Of a stretch of 14,741 bases of DNA, positions 1 to 7,000 are shown piece after piece (position 1 is the first letter of the stretch; each line of letters starts with the position of its first letter). The notes beneath the pieces were generated by a model. That model had not been told where the DNA came from. It searched no databases and was given only the letters and a program-made list of their open reading frames with translations. Made by a program: the position numbers and the translations under genes. Source of the DNA: Acidobacteriota bacterium (GTDB lineage Bacteria > Acidobacteriota > Thermoanaerobaculia > Multivoradales > SZUA-115); NCBI GenBank assembly GCA_003231035.1, contig QIHU01000102.1, forward strand, positions 1-14,741. Direction: 5' to 3'.

Positions 1-1397
1 TCGTTGGTGGCTTGCTGGATGTAGCTCTGGATGTCCGGCGACACAAGGCCGACCAGATCGATGATCCGCTGCGGGGCGAAGAACTTGATGGCGCCGATGT
101 CTTGCACCGCCAAGACTGCTTCCGCGGGCAAGTTCTCGCGCACCCAGTGGCCCATCGCCACGTCGCTCGAAGCGACGTTGCGCACATTGCGGGTGTAGAG
201 CTGGGTGTTCTTGACCAGGGTAGCCAGAGTCGGCCAGAGGAGTAGGACCAGCAGCAGCGCGCGCACGGGAATGCGCACCGACTGGCCCTTGGAGCTGTTT
301 TGGAAGCCCACGGTCCAGAAGGACCCCAACCCGCGCGCCAGCGGCACCAATCCGACCAAGCCGACCACCACCAGCGGCGGGAACAGCGGAAAGTAGTAGC
401 GGCCGAAGTTGCCCACCAGCATGTGACGGCCAATCGGCGTCATCAGTGAGTAGACCACCGGCATGGCGAGGATCCACAGCGCCGGCAACACTCCGCGGTC
501 ATGCGGGCTGCCCAGCCTCTTGACCATGATCACCGCACCAGCGGCGGCGAGCAGGGTCAGATAAGGGTGCGGCTTGAAGAAGATTCCGAGGACCAGATAG
601 ATGTACTGGGTGTTGGGTAGCAGCGTTCGACCCGCGTCGGTCTTGGCTCCGAAGGTGGTGGGTAGCGGTGAGTCGCCGGCCCACCAGTAGAAGAGGAGGG
701 TAGGCACCATCGCCACGAGGGCCAGAGCCAACCCCTTGGCGAGGGCCTTCCAAGGCGGTCGAGCGAAGAAGAGGTTTCCTTTCGGGTCTCGACGCACCCC
801 GGCCAGAAGACGATCGGCGACCGCCAGGCAGAGAAGCAGGGCACCTTCGGGCCGCGCCAGAACCGAGAGACCGATCACCCCGAGGGCCAACGGCGGCCGC
901 CCGGGGTCAGCCCGTTCGCGCAGATGGAGGATCATGCCCCACAGGCTGAGCAGGGTAAAGAGCGGGATCTCCATGCCGGAAAGTGCTGACCAGACCAGCC
1001 AGTAGGTGTAGGCCACCATCGTCGCTCCCACTGCCGCGGTGGCGCGGGAAAGACCGAGTTCACGGCCCAGCCGTCCGCTCGCGTGGACCATCAGCAGGTG
1101 CAAGGTCACTCCCAGTACCTTGGTCGAAAAGACCAATTTCGACGGCAGGAGGAAAAGGATCGAGAGCAGCGCCGTCCACAATGGTGCGGTGGATCCGGTC
1201 ACCAGTTCGCCAGGATTGAAGGAGAGACCGTCACCGGCAACCAGGTTGCGGGCGAACTGCAAGTGGATCCAGCTGTCGTCCAGCGGGAAACCGATGTTGA
1301 AGCCCGTCGACTCTATTTCGGCGAAGAAGTAGCCGGCGACCGGCAGGACGGCGAGGATCAAGAGGGCCGGAAGACGCCAACGAGAAAGAGAGAGCAT
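1..1397 (-). CDS. GT-C type membrane glycosyltransferase, partial (C-terminus off left edge)
   Basis: An open frame runs on the minus strand from ATG at 1397-1395 to the left edge with no stop, giving 465 codons. It begins MLSLSRWRLPALLILAVLPV, and most of it is alternating hydrophobic segments, so it is a polytopic inner-membrane protein. After the first membrane segment comes PLDDSWIH (Asp40-Asp41), then GDGLSFNPGELVTGSTAPLW around residues 55-74. This acidic pair plus an FNPGE..GST.PLW loop is the first periplasmic loop of GT-C fold transferases that use polyprenyl-phosphate sugars (GT39/AftB-like families). The exact sugar and acceptor cannot be read. A soluble-looking stretch near the visible end (SSDVAMGHWVRENLPAEAVL) resembles the periplasmic C-terminal region of such enzymes. 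It is divergent from the next gene across 127 bp. No strong Shine-Dalgarno precedes the ATG, so the start is moderately certain. Confidence 0.82.
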   Translation of the reverse strand, partial: MLSLSRWRLPALLILAVLPVAGYFFAEIESTGFNIGFPLDDSWIHLQFARNLVAGDGLSFNPGELVTGSTAPLWTALLSILFLLPSKLVFSTKVLGVTLHLLMVHASGRLGRELGLSRATAAVGATMVAYTYWLVWSALSGMEIPLFTLLSLWGMILHLRERADPGRPPLALGVIGLSVLARPEGALLLCLAVADRLLAGVRRDPKGNLFFARPPWKALAKGLALALVAMVPTLLFYWWAGDSPLPTTFGAKTDAGRTLLPNTQYIYLVLGIFFKPHPYLTLLAAAGAVIMVKRLGSPHDRGVLPALWILAMPVVYSLMTPIGRHMLVGNFGRYYFPLFPPLVVVGLVGLVPLARGLGSFWTVGFQNSSKGQSVRIPVRALLLVLLLWPTLATLVKNTQLYTRNVRNVASSDVAMGHWVRENLPAEAVLAVQDIGAIKFFAPQRIIDLVGLVSPDIQSYIQQATN

Positions 1398-1524
1398 GAT
1401 CGGTGGATGATGCACTATCTCCGCTCCAGTGGCAAAGGAAGAGGCCCCCGTCGTGGACCTCGAGGGTCGGCGCAACTCCTACAAATGCGGCAGACACCGC
1501 TATTTCTGGCATACTTCCGCGCCT

Positions 1525-3018
1525 ATGACCACGCTTCGATTCTACTGGGTGGTGTTTGCTTCGGGCGCCATCTTGATGGCTCTCCAGATGCTTTCCAGCC
1601 GCCTGCTGGCTCCCCACTTCGGCAACAGCGTCTACGTTTGGGGTTCGATCATCGGCACCTTCTTGGCTGCCCTCTCGCTAGGGTACGTGGCCGGCGGTCG
1701 GTTGGCTGATCGATCGCCGACGATGGAGATGCTCGGGCGGCTGGTGGTTATCATCGCGCTGTGCCAGGTCGTTCTACTGCTCTACGGCGAAAGGTTGGTG
1801 GCTTGGATCGGCCACTTGACCGGCGGTGTGCCGGCCGGAACGTTGCTCGCGGTTGCCCTGCTGTTCGGCCCGGTCTCGGTTCTCCTCGGCATGGTCTCGC
1901 CCTTCGCCGTTCGCTTGGCGGCGCGGGATCTGGAACATCTGGGAAACACCGCGGGACGCCTCTATGCGCTCTCTACCGCCGGTAGTCTGGTTGGAACTCT
2001 CGGCAGCACTTTCGCGATGATCCCCTACCTGCAACTCGCACAGATGTTCGCGTTGTTGCTGGTGTTGACTGCCCTCACCGGTTTGATCGCCCTCGGGCGA
2101 GGTTGGCGTCGCGAAGCGGTGGCGGCCCTCGCCGCTATCGTCCTGCTTCTGATTGCGCTGCCGCGACTGGCGCCGAGCACCATCTACGGCGAGGCCCTCT
2201 ATAAACGGATCACGCCCTACCAAACGCTGCAGATTCTAGAAGAAGACGGTGTGCGCTACCTGAGGAGCAACAACATCAACCAGGCCGCGATTCGGATCGA
2301 CGACGGCGCGCCAGCCTTGTCTTACAGTCGGTTGGCGCCGGGAGCCTTGCTCCTCAATCCAGAAATGAAGCGCGTCTTGGTTTTGGGCATGGGGGCGGGC
2401 AACATCGGTGCCTATTTGAGACAAGGTCGGCCAGATATTCACCTCGACTATGTGGACATCGACCCGGCGATCCCCCAGCTGGCGAGAGACTTCTTTGGGT
2501 TTCGCCAGGACCACCAAACCGTGGTTCACGTCGCCGATGCCCGGCGCTTTTTGGAGGCGACCACCGAGAGCTGGGACCTAATCTATTGCGACACCTACAT
2601 CGGGCTCTCGGTGCCCTTTCATTTGAGCACTCTCGAGTTTTTCGAGCTGCTGGATAAGCGCCTCACCCCGGGCGGCGTCCTGGGGATCAATCTGGCCGGC
2701 GGCGTTCGGCATCCGTTCTCACGCGCGATCTACCGGACGGTTGCCGAGCTCTTTCCGAGCATCTATCTCTTTCGCTCGCTAGGGAGTCAGAACGTCGCGC
2801 TTTTCGCTCACCACGCGGACTCGCTGGTTTCCACCGAAGAGCTCGTTGAACGGGGGCGTGCTCTCGATGCGGAGGCTCAGTTCGAACTTTCCGTGGTCGC
2901 TGTCGCCCAGCGGCGGGTCGAAGTCGACCTGGTGATCACCCACGATAAAATCCTCCGCGACGCCTTCGCTCCGGTTGAACGATTGATCGCACTCAAGCCC
3001 GATATGGAGAAGCGATAG
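1525..3018 (+). CDS. Membrane-anchored spermidine-synthase-like protein (fused transporter-like/methyltransferase fold)
   Basis: This is a 497-residue protein. The N-terminal 215 residues hold about six or seven hydrophobic segments with a transporter-like loop (GYVAGGRLADRS, residues 53-64). The rest is a soluble SAM-binding Rossmann domain: VLVLGMGAGNIG (284-295), the acidic pair YVDIDP (309-314), VADARRFL (336-343) and WDLIYCDTY (350-358), whose Asp356 aligns with the catalytic Asp of aminopropyltransferases. The YQ entry motif of spermidine synthases is present (PYQTLQI, 231-237), but the usual DE..YHE segment reads SYSRL, so true polyamine synthesis is doubtful. I chose the ATG at 1525 because the upstream in-frame GTG at 1429 would add 32 hydrophilic residues before the first membrane segment. 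Its stop directly touches the start of the M20-A gene, which implies co-transcription. Confidence 0.8.
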   Translation: MTTLRFYWVVFASGAILMALQMLSSRLLAPHFGNSVYVWGSIIGTFLAALSLGYVAGGRLADRSPTMEMLGRLVVIIALCQVVLLLYGERLVAWIGHLTGGVPAGTLLAVALLFGPVSVLLGMVSPFAVRLAARDLEHLGNTAGRLYALSTAGSLVGTLGSTFAMIPYLQLAQMFALLLVLTALTGLIALGRGWRREAVAALAAIVLLLIALPRLAPSTIYGEALYKRITPYQTLQILEEDGVRYLRSNNINQAAIRIDDGAPALSYSRLAPGALLLNPEMKRVLVLGMGAGNIGAYLRQGRPDIHLDYVDIDPAIPQLARDFFGFRQDHQTVVHVADARRFLEATTESWDLIYCDTYIGLSVPFHLSTLEFFELLDKRLTPGGVLGINLAGGVRHPFSRAIYRTVAELFPSIYLFRSLGSQNVALFAHHADSLVSTEELVERGRALDAEAQFELSVVAVAQRRVEVDLVITHDKILRDAFAPVERLIALKPDMEKR

Positions 3019-4515
3019 ATGTTCAAGGCAAAAAAAATCAGAACGCCCATGGAGCGTCGTCGCCGCAACAGCGCTCGAGTTTCCCTCTACCTGAGCTTGG
3101 CCTTGATGGGGGTGGTGGTCTTTTTGGGTGCGCAATATCTCAAGAGTCTAGCGCCGACCTACGAGGCGCCGCCGTGGCGCGGGGTCGACTTCGCGAAGTT
3201 CGAAGAGGTGCGCTGGCTTCAAGAGTACTTGCAGGTCGATACCAGTCAGCCCAATGCCGATGAGGTGGCCGGGGCGCGCTTCCTGGCCGGCATACTGGAG
3301 GCCGAGGGTATCGAGGTCCAGATCGAAGAACTCGGCGATGGCCACGCCAACCTCTGGGCAATCCTCGAAGGGAAAAACCCGCGGGCGCTGGTCCTGCACA
3401 ACCACATCGATACCGATCCGATCCCCGTTCCCGAGGCGTGGCGTCGCCCGCCTACTTCGGGAGATATCGAAGGTCCGTGGATCCACGGTCGCGGATCCTA
3501 CGACATGAAGGGGATCGCCATCGCCCAGCTGGTCAGCTTCATCGAACTCAAGCGAAGCGGTCTGCCGCTCGAGCGTTCAGTGATCTTCCTCGCCACCGGC
3601 AGCGAAGAGATCGGCAGCGACTACGGAATGAAGTGGATCCTCAGCCAGCACCCGGAACTGGTAGGACGCTTCTGGGGAATGTTGAGCGAAGGAGGAGCGC
3701 TCGAGAACCGGTCGCTCACCGATCTCAAATACTGGGGAATCGAATTCGCGCAGAAGAGGTGGGTCGATGTGACTCTCTGCTCCGCCAGCCGAGAGCGGCT
3801 CGAGATCCTGCAACAAGAACTCCGCGAGCAAGACGACACACCGCCCTCCTCAATCCGCATCACTCCAGAGGTTGCCGCCTTTTTCAAAGAGTACGGGCCC
3901 ACCCGAGACTTGGCGAGCATGCGTGAACTTCTCGCGGACCCCTATGGGCTCGAAAAGTATCCAGCCCTGATCGAGCTTCAAGAGCTACCGAAGTTCCTCC
4001 ACTCGATGATGCACGACGAGGCCAAGCCGGCGACGGTGATCGTCGAAACGAAGGGCGGCTTTGAGTTGGCGGTGCGCTTCTACTTGCTACCGGGCTCCCG
4101 GTTCGAAGAGGCCCGGCGCACCCTCCTGCCGGAGTGGCTGACCCACGGTGTGGATTTCACGATCCATGACGAATTGGGCTATGACGGGGGCAGTCCTCTC
4201 GATCATCCGCTCTACCAGCAGGTGGTTCGCTCCCTGAGCGCCGAGTATCCAGATGCCCCGATCGGTCCCTATTTTCTACCCTGGACGGCCACCGACTCCC
4301 GCTTCGTTCGCAGTGACACGGTGGTCGCCTATGGCCTCTCTCCCTTCCTGGTGCCGCTACCCGAGACCCTCCACATCGGCCGGCCCAATGAGAGGCTGAA
4401 CCTCCTGGGGTACCTCAACGGGATCAACGTCTTTCGCCGCTTGGTGTTCGAGTTGAGTGCCGGCGCCGAGCCGCCATACCTCTGGGATCCCCCGAAACGG
4501 GAAGAAGACATTTAG
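3019..4515 (+). CDS. Membrane-anchored M20 family metallopeptidase (M20-A)
   Basis: This is a 498-residue protein with a basic N-terminus and one signal anchor (about residues 21-40), so the catalytic domain should be periplasmic. The M20 di-metal site is complete: HID (His129, Asp131), GRGSYDMKG (Asp162), the SEE pair (Glu196 catalytic base, Glu197), SEGG (Glu224) and a C-terminal His452 in LHIGRPNE. The lid domain is unusual. After AQKRW the family GGHGS motif is missing (VTLCSASRERLE instead), and so is the NxIP substrate-binding loop. M20 enzymes are amidohydrolases acting on peptide or acyl-amino-acid bonds; the substrate here is unknown. It starts at the base after the upstream stop, with GGAG at 3006-3009 as ribosome binding site. 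It resembles M20-B downstream in several blocks (AQKR, TDSRF, YGLSPF). Confidence 0.88.
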   Translation: MFKAKKIRTPMERRRRNSARVSLYLSLALMGVVVFLGAQYLKSLAPTYEAPPWRGVDFAKFEEVRWLQEYLQVDTSQPNADEVAGARFLAGILEAEGIEVQIEELGDGHANLWAILEGKNPRALVLHNHIDTDPIPVPEAWRRPPTSGDIEGPWIHGRGSYDMKGIAIAQLVSFIELKRSGLPLERSVIFLATGSEEIGSDYGMKWILSQHPELVGRFWGMLSEGGALENRSLTDLKYWGIEFAQKRWVDVTLCSASRERLEILQQELREQDDTPPSSIRITPEVAAFFKEYGPTRDLASMRELLADPYGLEKYPALIELQELPKFLHSMMHDEAKPATVIVETKGGFELAVRFYLLPGSRFEEARRTLLPEWLTHGVDFTIHDELGYDGGSPLDHPLYQQVVRSLSAEYPDAPIGPYFLPWTATDSRFVRSDTVVAYGLSPFLVPLPETLHIGRPNERLNLLGYLNGINVFRRLVFELSAGAEPPYLWDPPKREEDI

Positions 4516-4541
4516 CACTGACATTGGATGGCATAGACCGT

Positions 4542-4556
4542 TGACAATCATTGTCA
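4542..4556. promoter_or_regulatory. Perfect palindrome TGACAATCATTGTCA, candidate activator site for pilin 1
   Basis: This is a 15-bp perfect inverted repeat (7+1+7) centred at 4549, 26 bp after the M20-A stop. It lies about 141 bp upstream of the start point predicted from the sigma-54 promoter at 4664-4679. The same sequence with one change occurs ahead of pilin 2 at 6870-6884. Position and symmetry fit an upstream site for a dimeric NtrC-family activator; that role is inference. It is unlikely to be a terminator, because there is no T-run after it and the loop would be only 1-3 nt. Confidence 0.6.
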
Positions 4557-4663
4557 GCTTCTTTCCTACAAGAGTCGGTGAGGGCCGCAAGGTAGTTGGT
4601 GGCCTGGCGTTAAGTCTCTTGTTTTCAGCGAGATACAGAAAATTTCTTGGCGGGCCGCAGGGT

Positions 4664-4679
4664 TGGCACAAGGGTTGCT
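4664..4679 (+). promoter_or_regulatory. Sigma-54 (-24/-12) promoter of pilin 1
   Basis: TGGCACAAGGGTTGCT matches the sigma-54 consensus TGGCAC-N5-TTGC(A/T) at every conserved base. GG is at 4665-4666 and GC at 4677-4678, the required 12-bp spacing. The predicted start near 4690 gives a 5' leader of about 56 nt before the ATG at 4746. Transcription from such a promoter needs an ATP-dependent enhancer-binding activator. Confidence 0.85.
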
Positions 4680-4745
4680 GTAGTTGATAGGCGAGCCAGA
4701 ACAAAAACCAACTTGACCATCCATCGACTGAGGAGATTCCTTCCA

Positions 4746-5270
4746 ATGATTCAGAAACTGACCAACCGTCGCCGGCAAAAGGGTTTCACCCTAATTGAGC
4801 TCCTGATCGTGATCGCCATCATCGGCATCATCGCTGCCCTCCTGGTACCGAACTTCCTAGATGCCCTGAACAAAGGTCGCCAGAAGCGCACCATGGGAGA
4901 TATGAAGAACTGGGGCACCGCCGCTTTCTCCTGGCTGAGTGACCAACTGGGCGCGGGCGCGGCTGGCGCGGCGACCACCACTTTCGATCTCAGCCTCTAC
5001 CCGACCGTGGGGACGCTCACGGAGATACAGGACGAATTGGTTCCGAACTACACCCAAGAGGTCGCGAATCTCGACGCCTGGCGCTTCTCCTACGAGTACC
5101 GTCTGCCGTTCAATGACCCCTCGGCTCAGTTCGCCATCATGGTTCGCAGTTTCGGCCGCGGTGGCGATGAAGACTTCAACGGTGTTATCGGCGCCTTCGA
5201 TCCGACCGACTACGCTCAGGATACGGTCTGGGCCGATGGTTCGTTCCTCCGCAAGCCTGAAAAGCAATAG
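4746..5270 (+). CDS. Type IV pilin / GspG-like pseudopilin 1
   Basis: This is a 174-residue prepilin. The leader MIQKLTNRRRQKG is followed by the PilD site G13|F14 and TLIELLIVIAIIGIIAALLV, with the invariant Glu at mature position 5. The C-terminal domain resembles GspG: LDAWRFSYEYRLP corresponds to the family DPWG..Y.Y block, followed by GGDEDFNG and DPTDYAQDTVWADG. There are no cysteines, so it lacks the disulfide loop of classical PilA and may be metal-stabilised like GspG. AGGAGA at 4731-4736 lies 9 nt before the ATG. A sigma-54 promoter upstream and a strong terminator downstream make this a monocistronic, highly regulated unit, as expected for a major filament subunit. Sequence alone cannot decide between type IV pilus and type II secretion use; the neighbouring pilY1 operon favours the pilus. 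Confidence 0.9.
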   Translation: MIQKLTNRRRQKGFTLIELLIVIAIIGIIAALLVPNFLDALNKGRQKRTMGDMKNWGTAAFSWLSDQLGAGAAGAATTTFDLSLYPTVGTLTEIQDELVPNYTQEVANLDAWRFSYEYRLPFNDPSAQFAIMVRSFGRGGDEDFNGVIGAFDPTDYAQDTVWADGSFLRKPEKQ

Positions 5271-5297
5271 AGCGCTTTTCGGCTTTGCCCTATGCCA

Positions 5298-5329
5298 GGG
5301 GGTGTCGCTTCGCGACACCCCCTTTTTTT
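5298..5329 (+). terminator. Strong intrinsic terminator after pilin 1
   Basis: GGGGGTGTCG (5298-5307) and CGACACCCCC (5313-5322) form a perfect 10-bp GC-rich stem with a 5-nt loop. Seven T residues (5323-5329) follow directly. It lies 27 bp after the pilin 1 stop. Confidence 0.93.
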
Positions 5330-5389
5330 GTTTGGCCTGGTTCTTTGTGCTGGGTCCAACGATTCTCGGGATGAGAGTTTCGATACCTT

Positions 5390-5417
5390 GCCGGGCCTGT
5401 GGATAGGCCCGGCTTTT
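5390..5417 (+). terminator. Second hairpin with short T-run, terminator or attenuator ahead of M20-B
   Basis: GCCGGGCCT (5390-5398) pairs perfectly with AGGCCCGGC (5405-5413) around a 6-nt loop, followed by TTTT. It ends only 20 bp before the M20-B ATG. An in-frame GTG at 5399 lies in the loop, which argues against using that codon as the start. It may be a back-up terminator or an attenuator in the M20-B leader. Confidence 0.65.
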
Positions 5418-5437
5418 CTGTTGCTACAGTGCAAGCG

Positions 5438-6850
5438 ATGAAAGTCCAAACTCCAAGAGCGCGCGCGTGGTGGTGGTCGATCGTGATCTCGGCCGTGATA
5501 CTGGTGACCGTCGTCGGATCGTGGGTCGGCCCAGCCGCTCAAGGTCGCGCGCCGGCACCACTCTCTGAAGAGGCCGGCTGGTTGCGGGACTACCTGCGCA
5601 TCGACACCTCGAACCCGCCGGGCCGAGAGCACCGCGCGGCGGCATTTCTTGGCGATATTCTTCATCGCGAGCGCATCCCCACCGAGCTGCTGGCGACTCC
5701 AGATGGCCGAGTGAGTCTCTATGCTCGCCTACCCGCCGAGGGTGAACCGGTCGGGGGGCCGCTGATTCTGACCCACCATATGGATGTGGTGCCCGCGGGA
5801 CCGGGTTGGAGCGTCGCGCCCTTCTCCGGCGATGTGATCGAGGGTCGACTGTGGGGCCGAGGCGCGATCGACAGCAAGAGCCTCGGTATTGCCCATCTCG
5901 CGGCGCTGATCGATCTCAAACGGCGCGGAGCCGCGTTAACTCGTGACCTGGTCTTTGTCGCCGTGGCGGACGAAGAGACCGGCGGTAGTCAAGGAATGGG
6001 CTGGTTGATCGAGCAATTCCCTGACCGTTTCAGCGCCGCGTGGGCGGTCTACAACGAAGGCGGTGGGGTTCGCGCCGTGGGCGATACGGTTCGCTGGTGG
6101 GAGGTTGAGGTGGCGCAAAAGCGGCCGCTTTGGCTACGCGCCACGGCTCACGGTCGCGGGGGTCACGGCTCCGGCTTCAACCCGCGATCTTCGGTCCACA
6201 GGCTGATCGCCGGGCTCGACCGCTTGACCTCCTTGCCCGCCGAATTCCGCGTCACGGCTCCGGCGCGGGACTTTCTCGGGGCGCTGGCCCCGCGCTACAC
6301 AGGCCGCTTACGGCGCATCTTTTCGGACCTCGACCGGTACATCAAAGCGGACGGACCGAGCGAACCGATGTTGCCCACCTACACCAATTTGTTTGTCGAC
6401 ACCTTGCAAGTCACGGTGCTCGAAGGCAGCAGCAGTATCAACGTCATACCGGCGCAGGCGTCGGCCTTGATTGACATTCGAATGTTGCCAGACACCGATG
6501 CCGAGGCCCTATTGGCGCGCGTTCGCGAGGCCCTTGGCAAGCGCATCGATGTCGAGGTCTTGGTGACTGCGCCGCCCTCTCCCCCTTCGCCGAAGGATCA
6601 TCCCGCCTACCGAGCGATCGTTAGTGAACTCGGTGGCATCGCACCGGTGGTTCCTTCGTACATGGTCGGCTTCACCGATTCCAGATTTTTTCGCGAGCGC
6701 GGGATTCCAGCCTACGGCCTCTCCCCCTTCGCCCTCGCGGCGGGAGAGGGCACGGGCGTCCACAGTGCTGATGAGGCGATCTCAATCGAGCGCTTCGACG
6801 ACGGAGTTGAGCGCATGAAGCGCATCGTCCGTAGCTGCGTCGCGCGGTGA
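5438..6850 (+). CDS. Membrane-anchored M20 family metallopeptidase (M20-B)
   Basis: This is a 470-residue protein starting MKVQTPRARAWWW, with one signal-anchor helix (about residues 12-30) and a predicted periplasmic catalytic domain. It has the full M20 signature: HMDVVP (His114, Asp116), GRGAIDSKS (Asp145), DEE (Glu179 base, Glu180), NEGG (Glu207) and GVHSADE (His442). Unlike M20-A it retains the lid motif GGHGS (His243) and the NVIPAQ loop (Asn335), so it looks like a competent carboxypeptidase/deacylase-type enzyme of the ArgE/DapE/CPG2 family. The ATG at 5438 is preferred over GTG 5399, which lies in a terminator-like hairpin. Two hairpins separate it from pilin 1, so it needs read-through or its own promoter, which I could not identify. 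The substrate is unknown. Confidence 0.9.
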   Translation: MKVQTPRARAWWWSIVISAVILVTVVGSWVGPAAQGRAPAPLSEEAGWLRDYLRIDTSNPPGREHRAAAFLGDILHRERIPTELLATPDGRVSLYARLPAEGEPVGGPLILTHHMDVVPAGPGWSVAPFSGDVIEGRLWGRGAIDSKSLGIAHLAALIDLKRRGAALTRDLVFVAVADEETGGSQGMGWLIEQFPDRFSAAWAVYNEGGGVRAVGDTVRWWEVEVAQKRPLWLRATAHGRGGHGSGFNPRSSVHRLIAGLDRLTSLPAEFRVTAPARDFLGALAPRYTGRLRRIFSDLDRYIKADGPSEPMLPTYTNLFVDTLQVTVLEGSSSINVIPAQASALIDIRMLPDTDAEALLARVREALGKRIDVEVLVTAPPSPPSPKDHPAYRAIVSELGGIAPVVPSYMVGFTDSRFFRERGIPAYGLSPFALAAGEGTGVHSADEAISIERFDDGVERMKRIVRSCVAR

Positions 6851-6869
6851 CATCGGTTCACACCGAGGT

Positions 6870-6884
6870 TGACAATCGTTGTCA
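6870..6884. promoter_or_regulatory. Palindrome TGACAATCGTTGTCA, candidate activator site for pilin 2
   Basis: This inverted repeat has 6-bp arms (TGACAA/TTGTCA) around TCG and is centred at 6877, 19 bp after the M20-B stop. It lies about 86 bp upstream of the start predicted from the sigma-54 promoter. With the preceding T it matches the pilin 1 site at 15 of 16 positions (4541-4556 against 6869-6884). The shared sequence and placement support a common activator; the protein itself is not identified. Confidence 0.6.
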
Positions 6885-6936
6885 CGCTCGGCGTTGAAAA
6901 GCGGCGAAAACCCTGGTTTTTGCCCCTTTTTTGGTG

Positions 6937-6952
6937 TGGCACGTCCCTTGCT
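6937..6952 (+). promoter_or_regulatory. Sigma-54 (-24/-12) promoter of pilin 2
   Basis: TGGCACGTCCCTTGCT matches the sigma-54 consensus in full, with GG at 6938-6939 and GC at 6950-6951, spacing 12. The predicted start near 6963 gives a leader of about 38 nt. The bases after it (CTAG) are shared with the fimT promoter. Confidence 0.87.
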
Positions 6953-7000
6953 CTAGTCTCAAGGTACCGCGAATAACAGGGACTGACTTTCTACAGTGCT

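Noticed and set aside
1429..1524. GTG at 1429 as start of the spermidine-synthase-like gene
   Set aside because: It would add 32 hydrophilic residues ahead of a clear N-terminal membrane segment. ATG 1525 starts directly before it.
1774..2223. Minus-strand open frames opposite the spermidine-synthase-like, M20, kinase and minor-pilin genes
   Set aside because: They are compositional shadows of GC-rich genes: no ribosome sites, no domain patterns, and Arg/Gln/His-rich products.
4541..4570. TTGACA in the palindrome as a sigma-70 -35 box
   Set aside because: No acceptable -10 box lies 16-18 bp downstream at either copy. The palindromic symmetry and the sigma-54 promoters downstream explain the sequence better.
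5334..5350. Possible sigma-54 promoter for M20-B (GG..GTGC)
   Set aside because: The GG-to-GC distances are 10 or 15, not 12, and the TTGC core is absent.
5399..5437. GTG at 5399 as start of M20-B
   Set aside because: It lies in the loop of a perfect hairpin with a T-run, and ATG 5438 starts right before the signal anchor.
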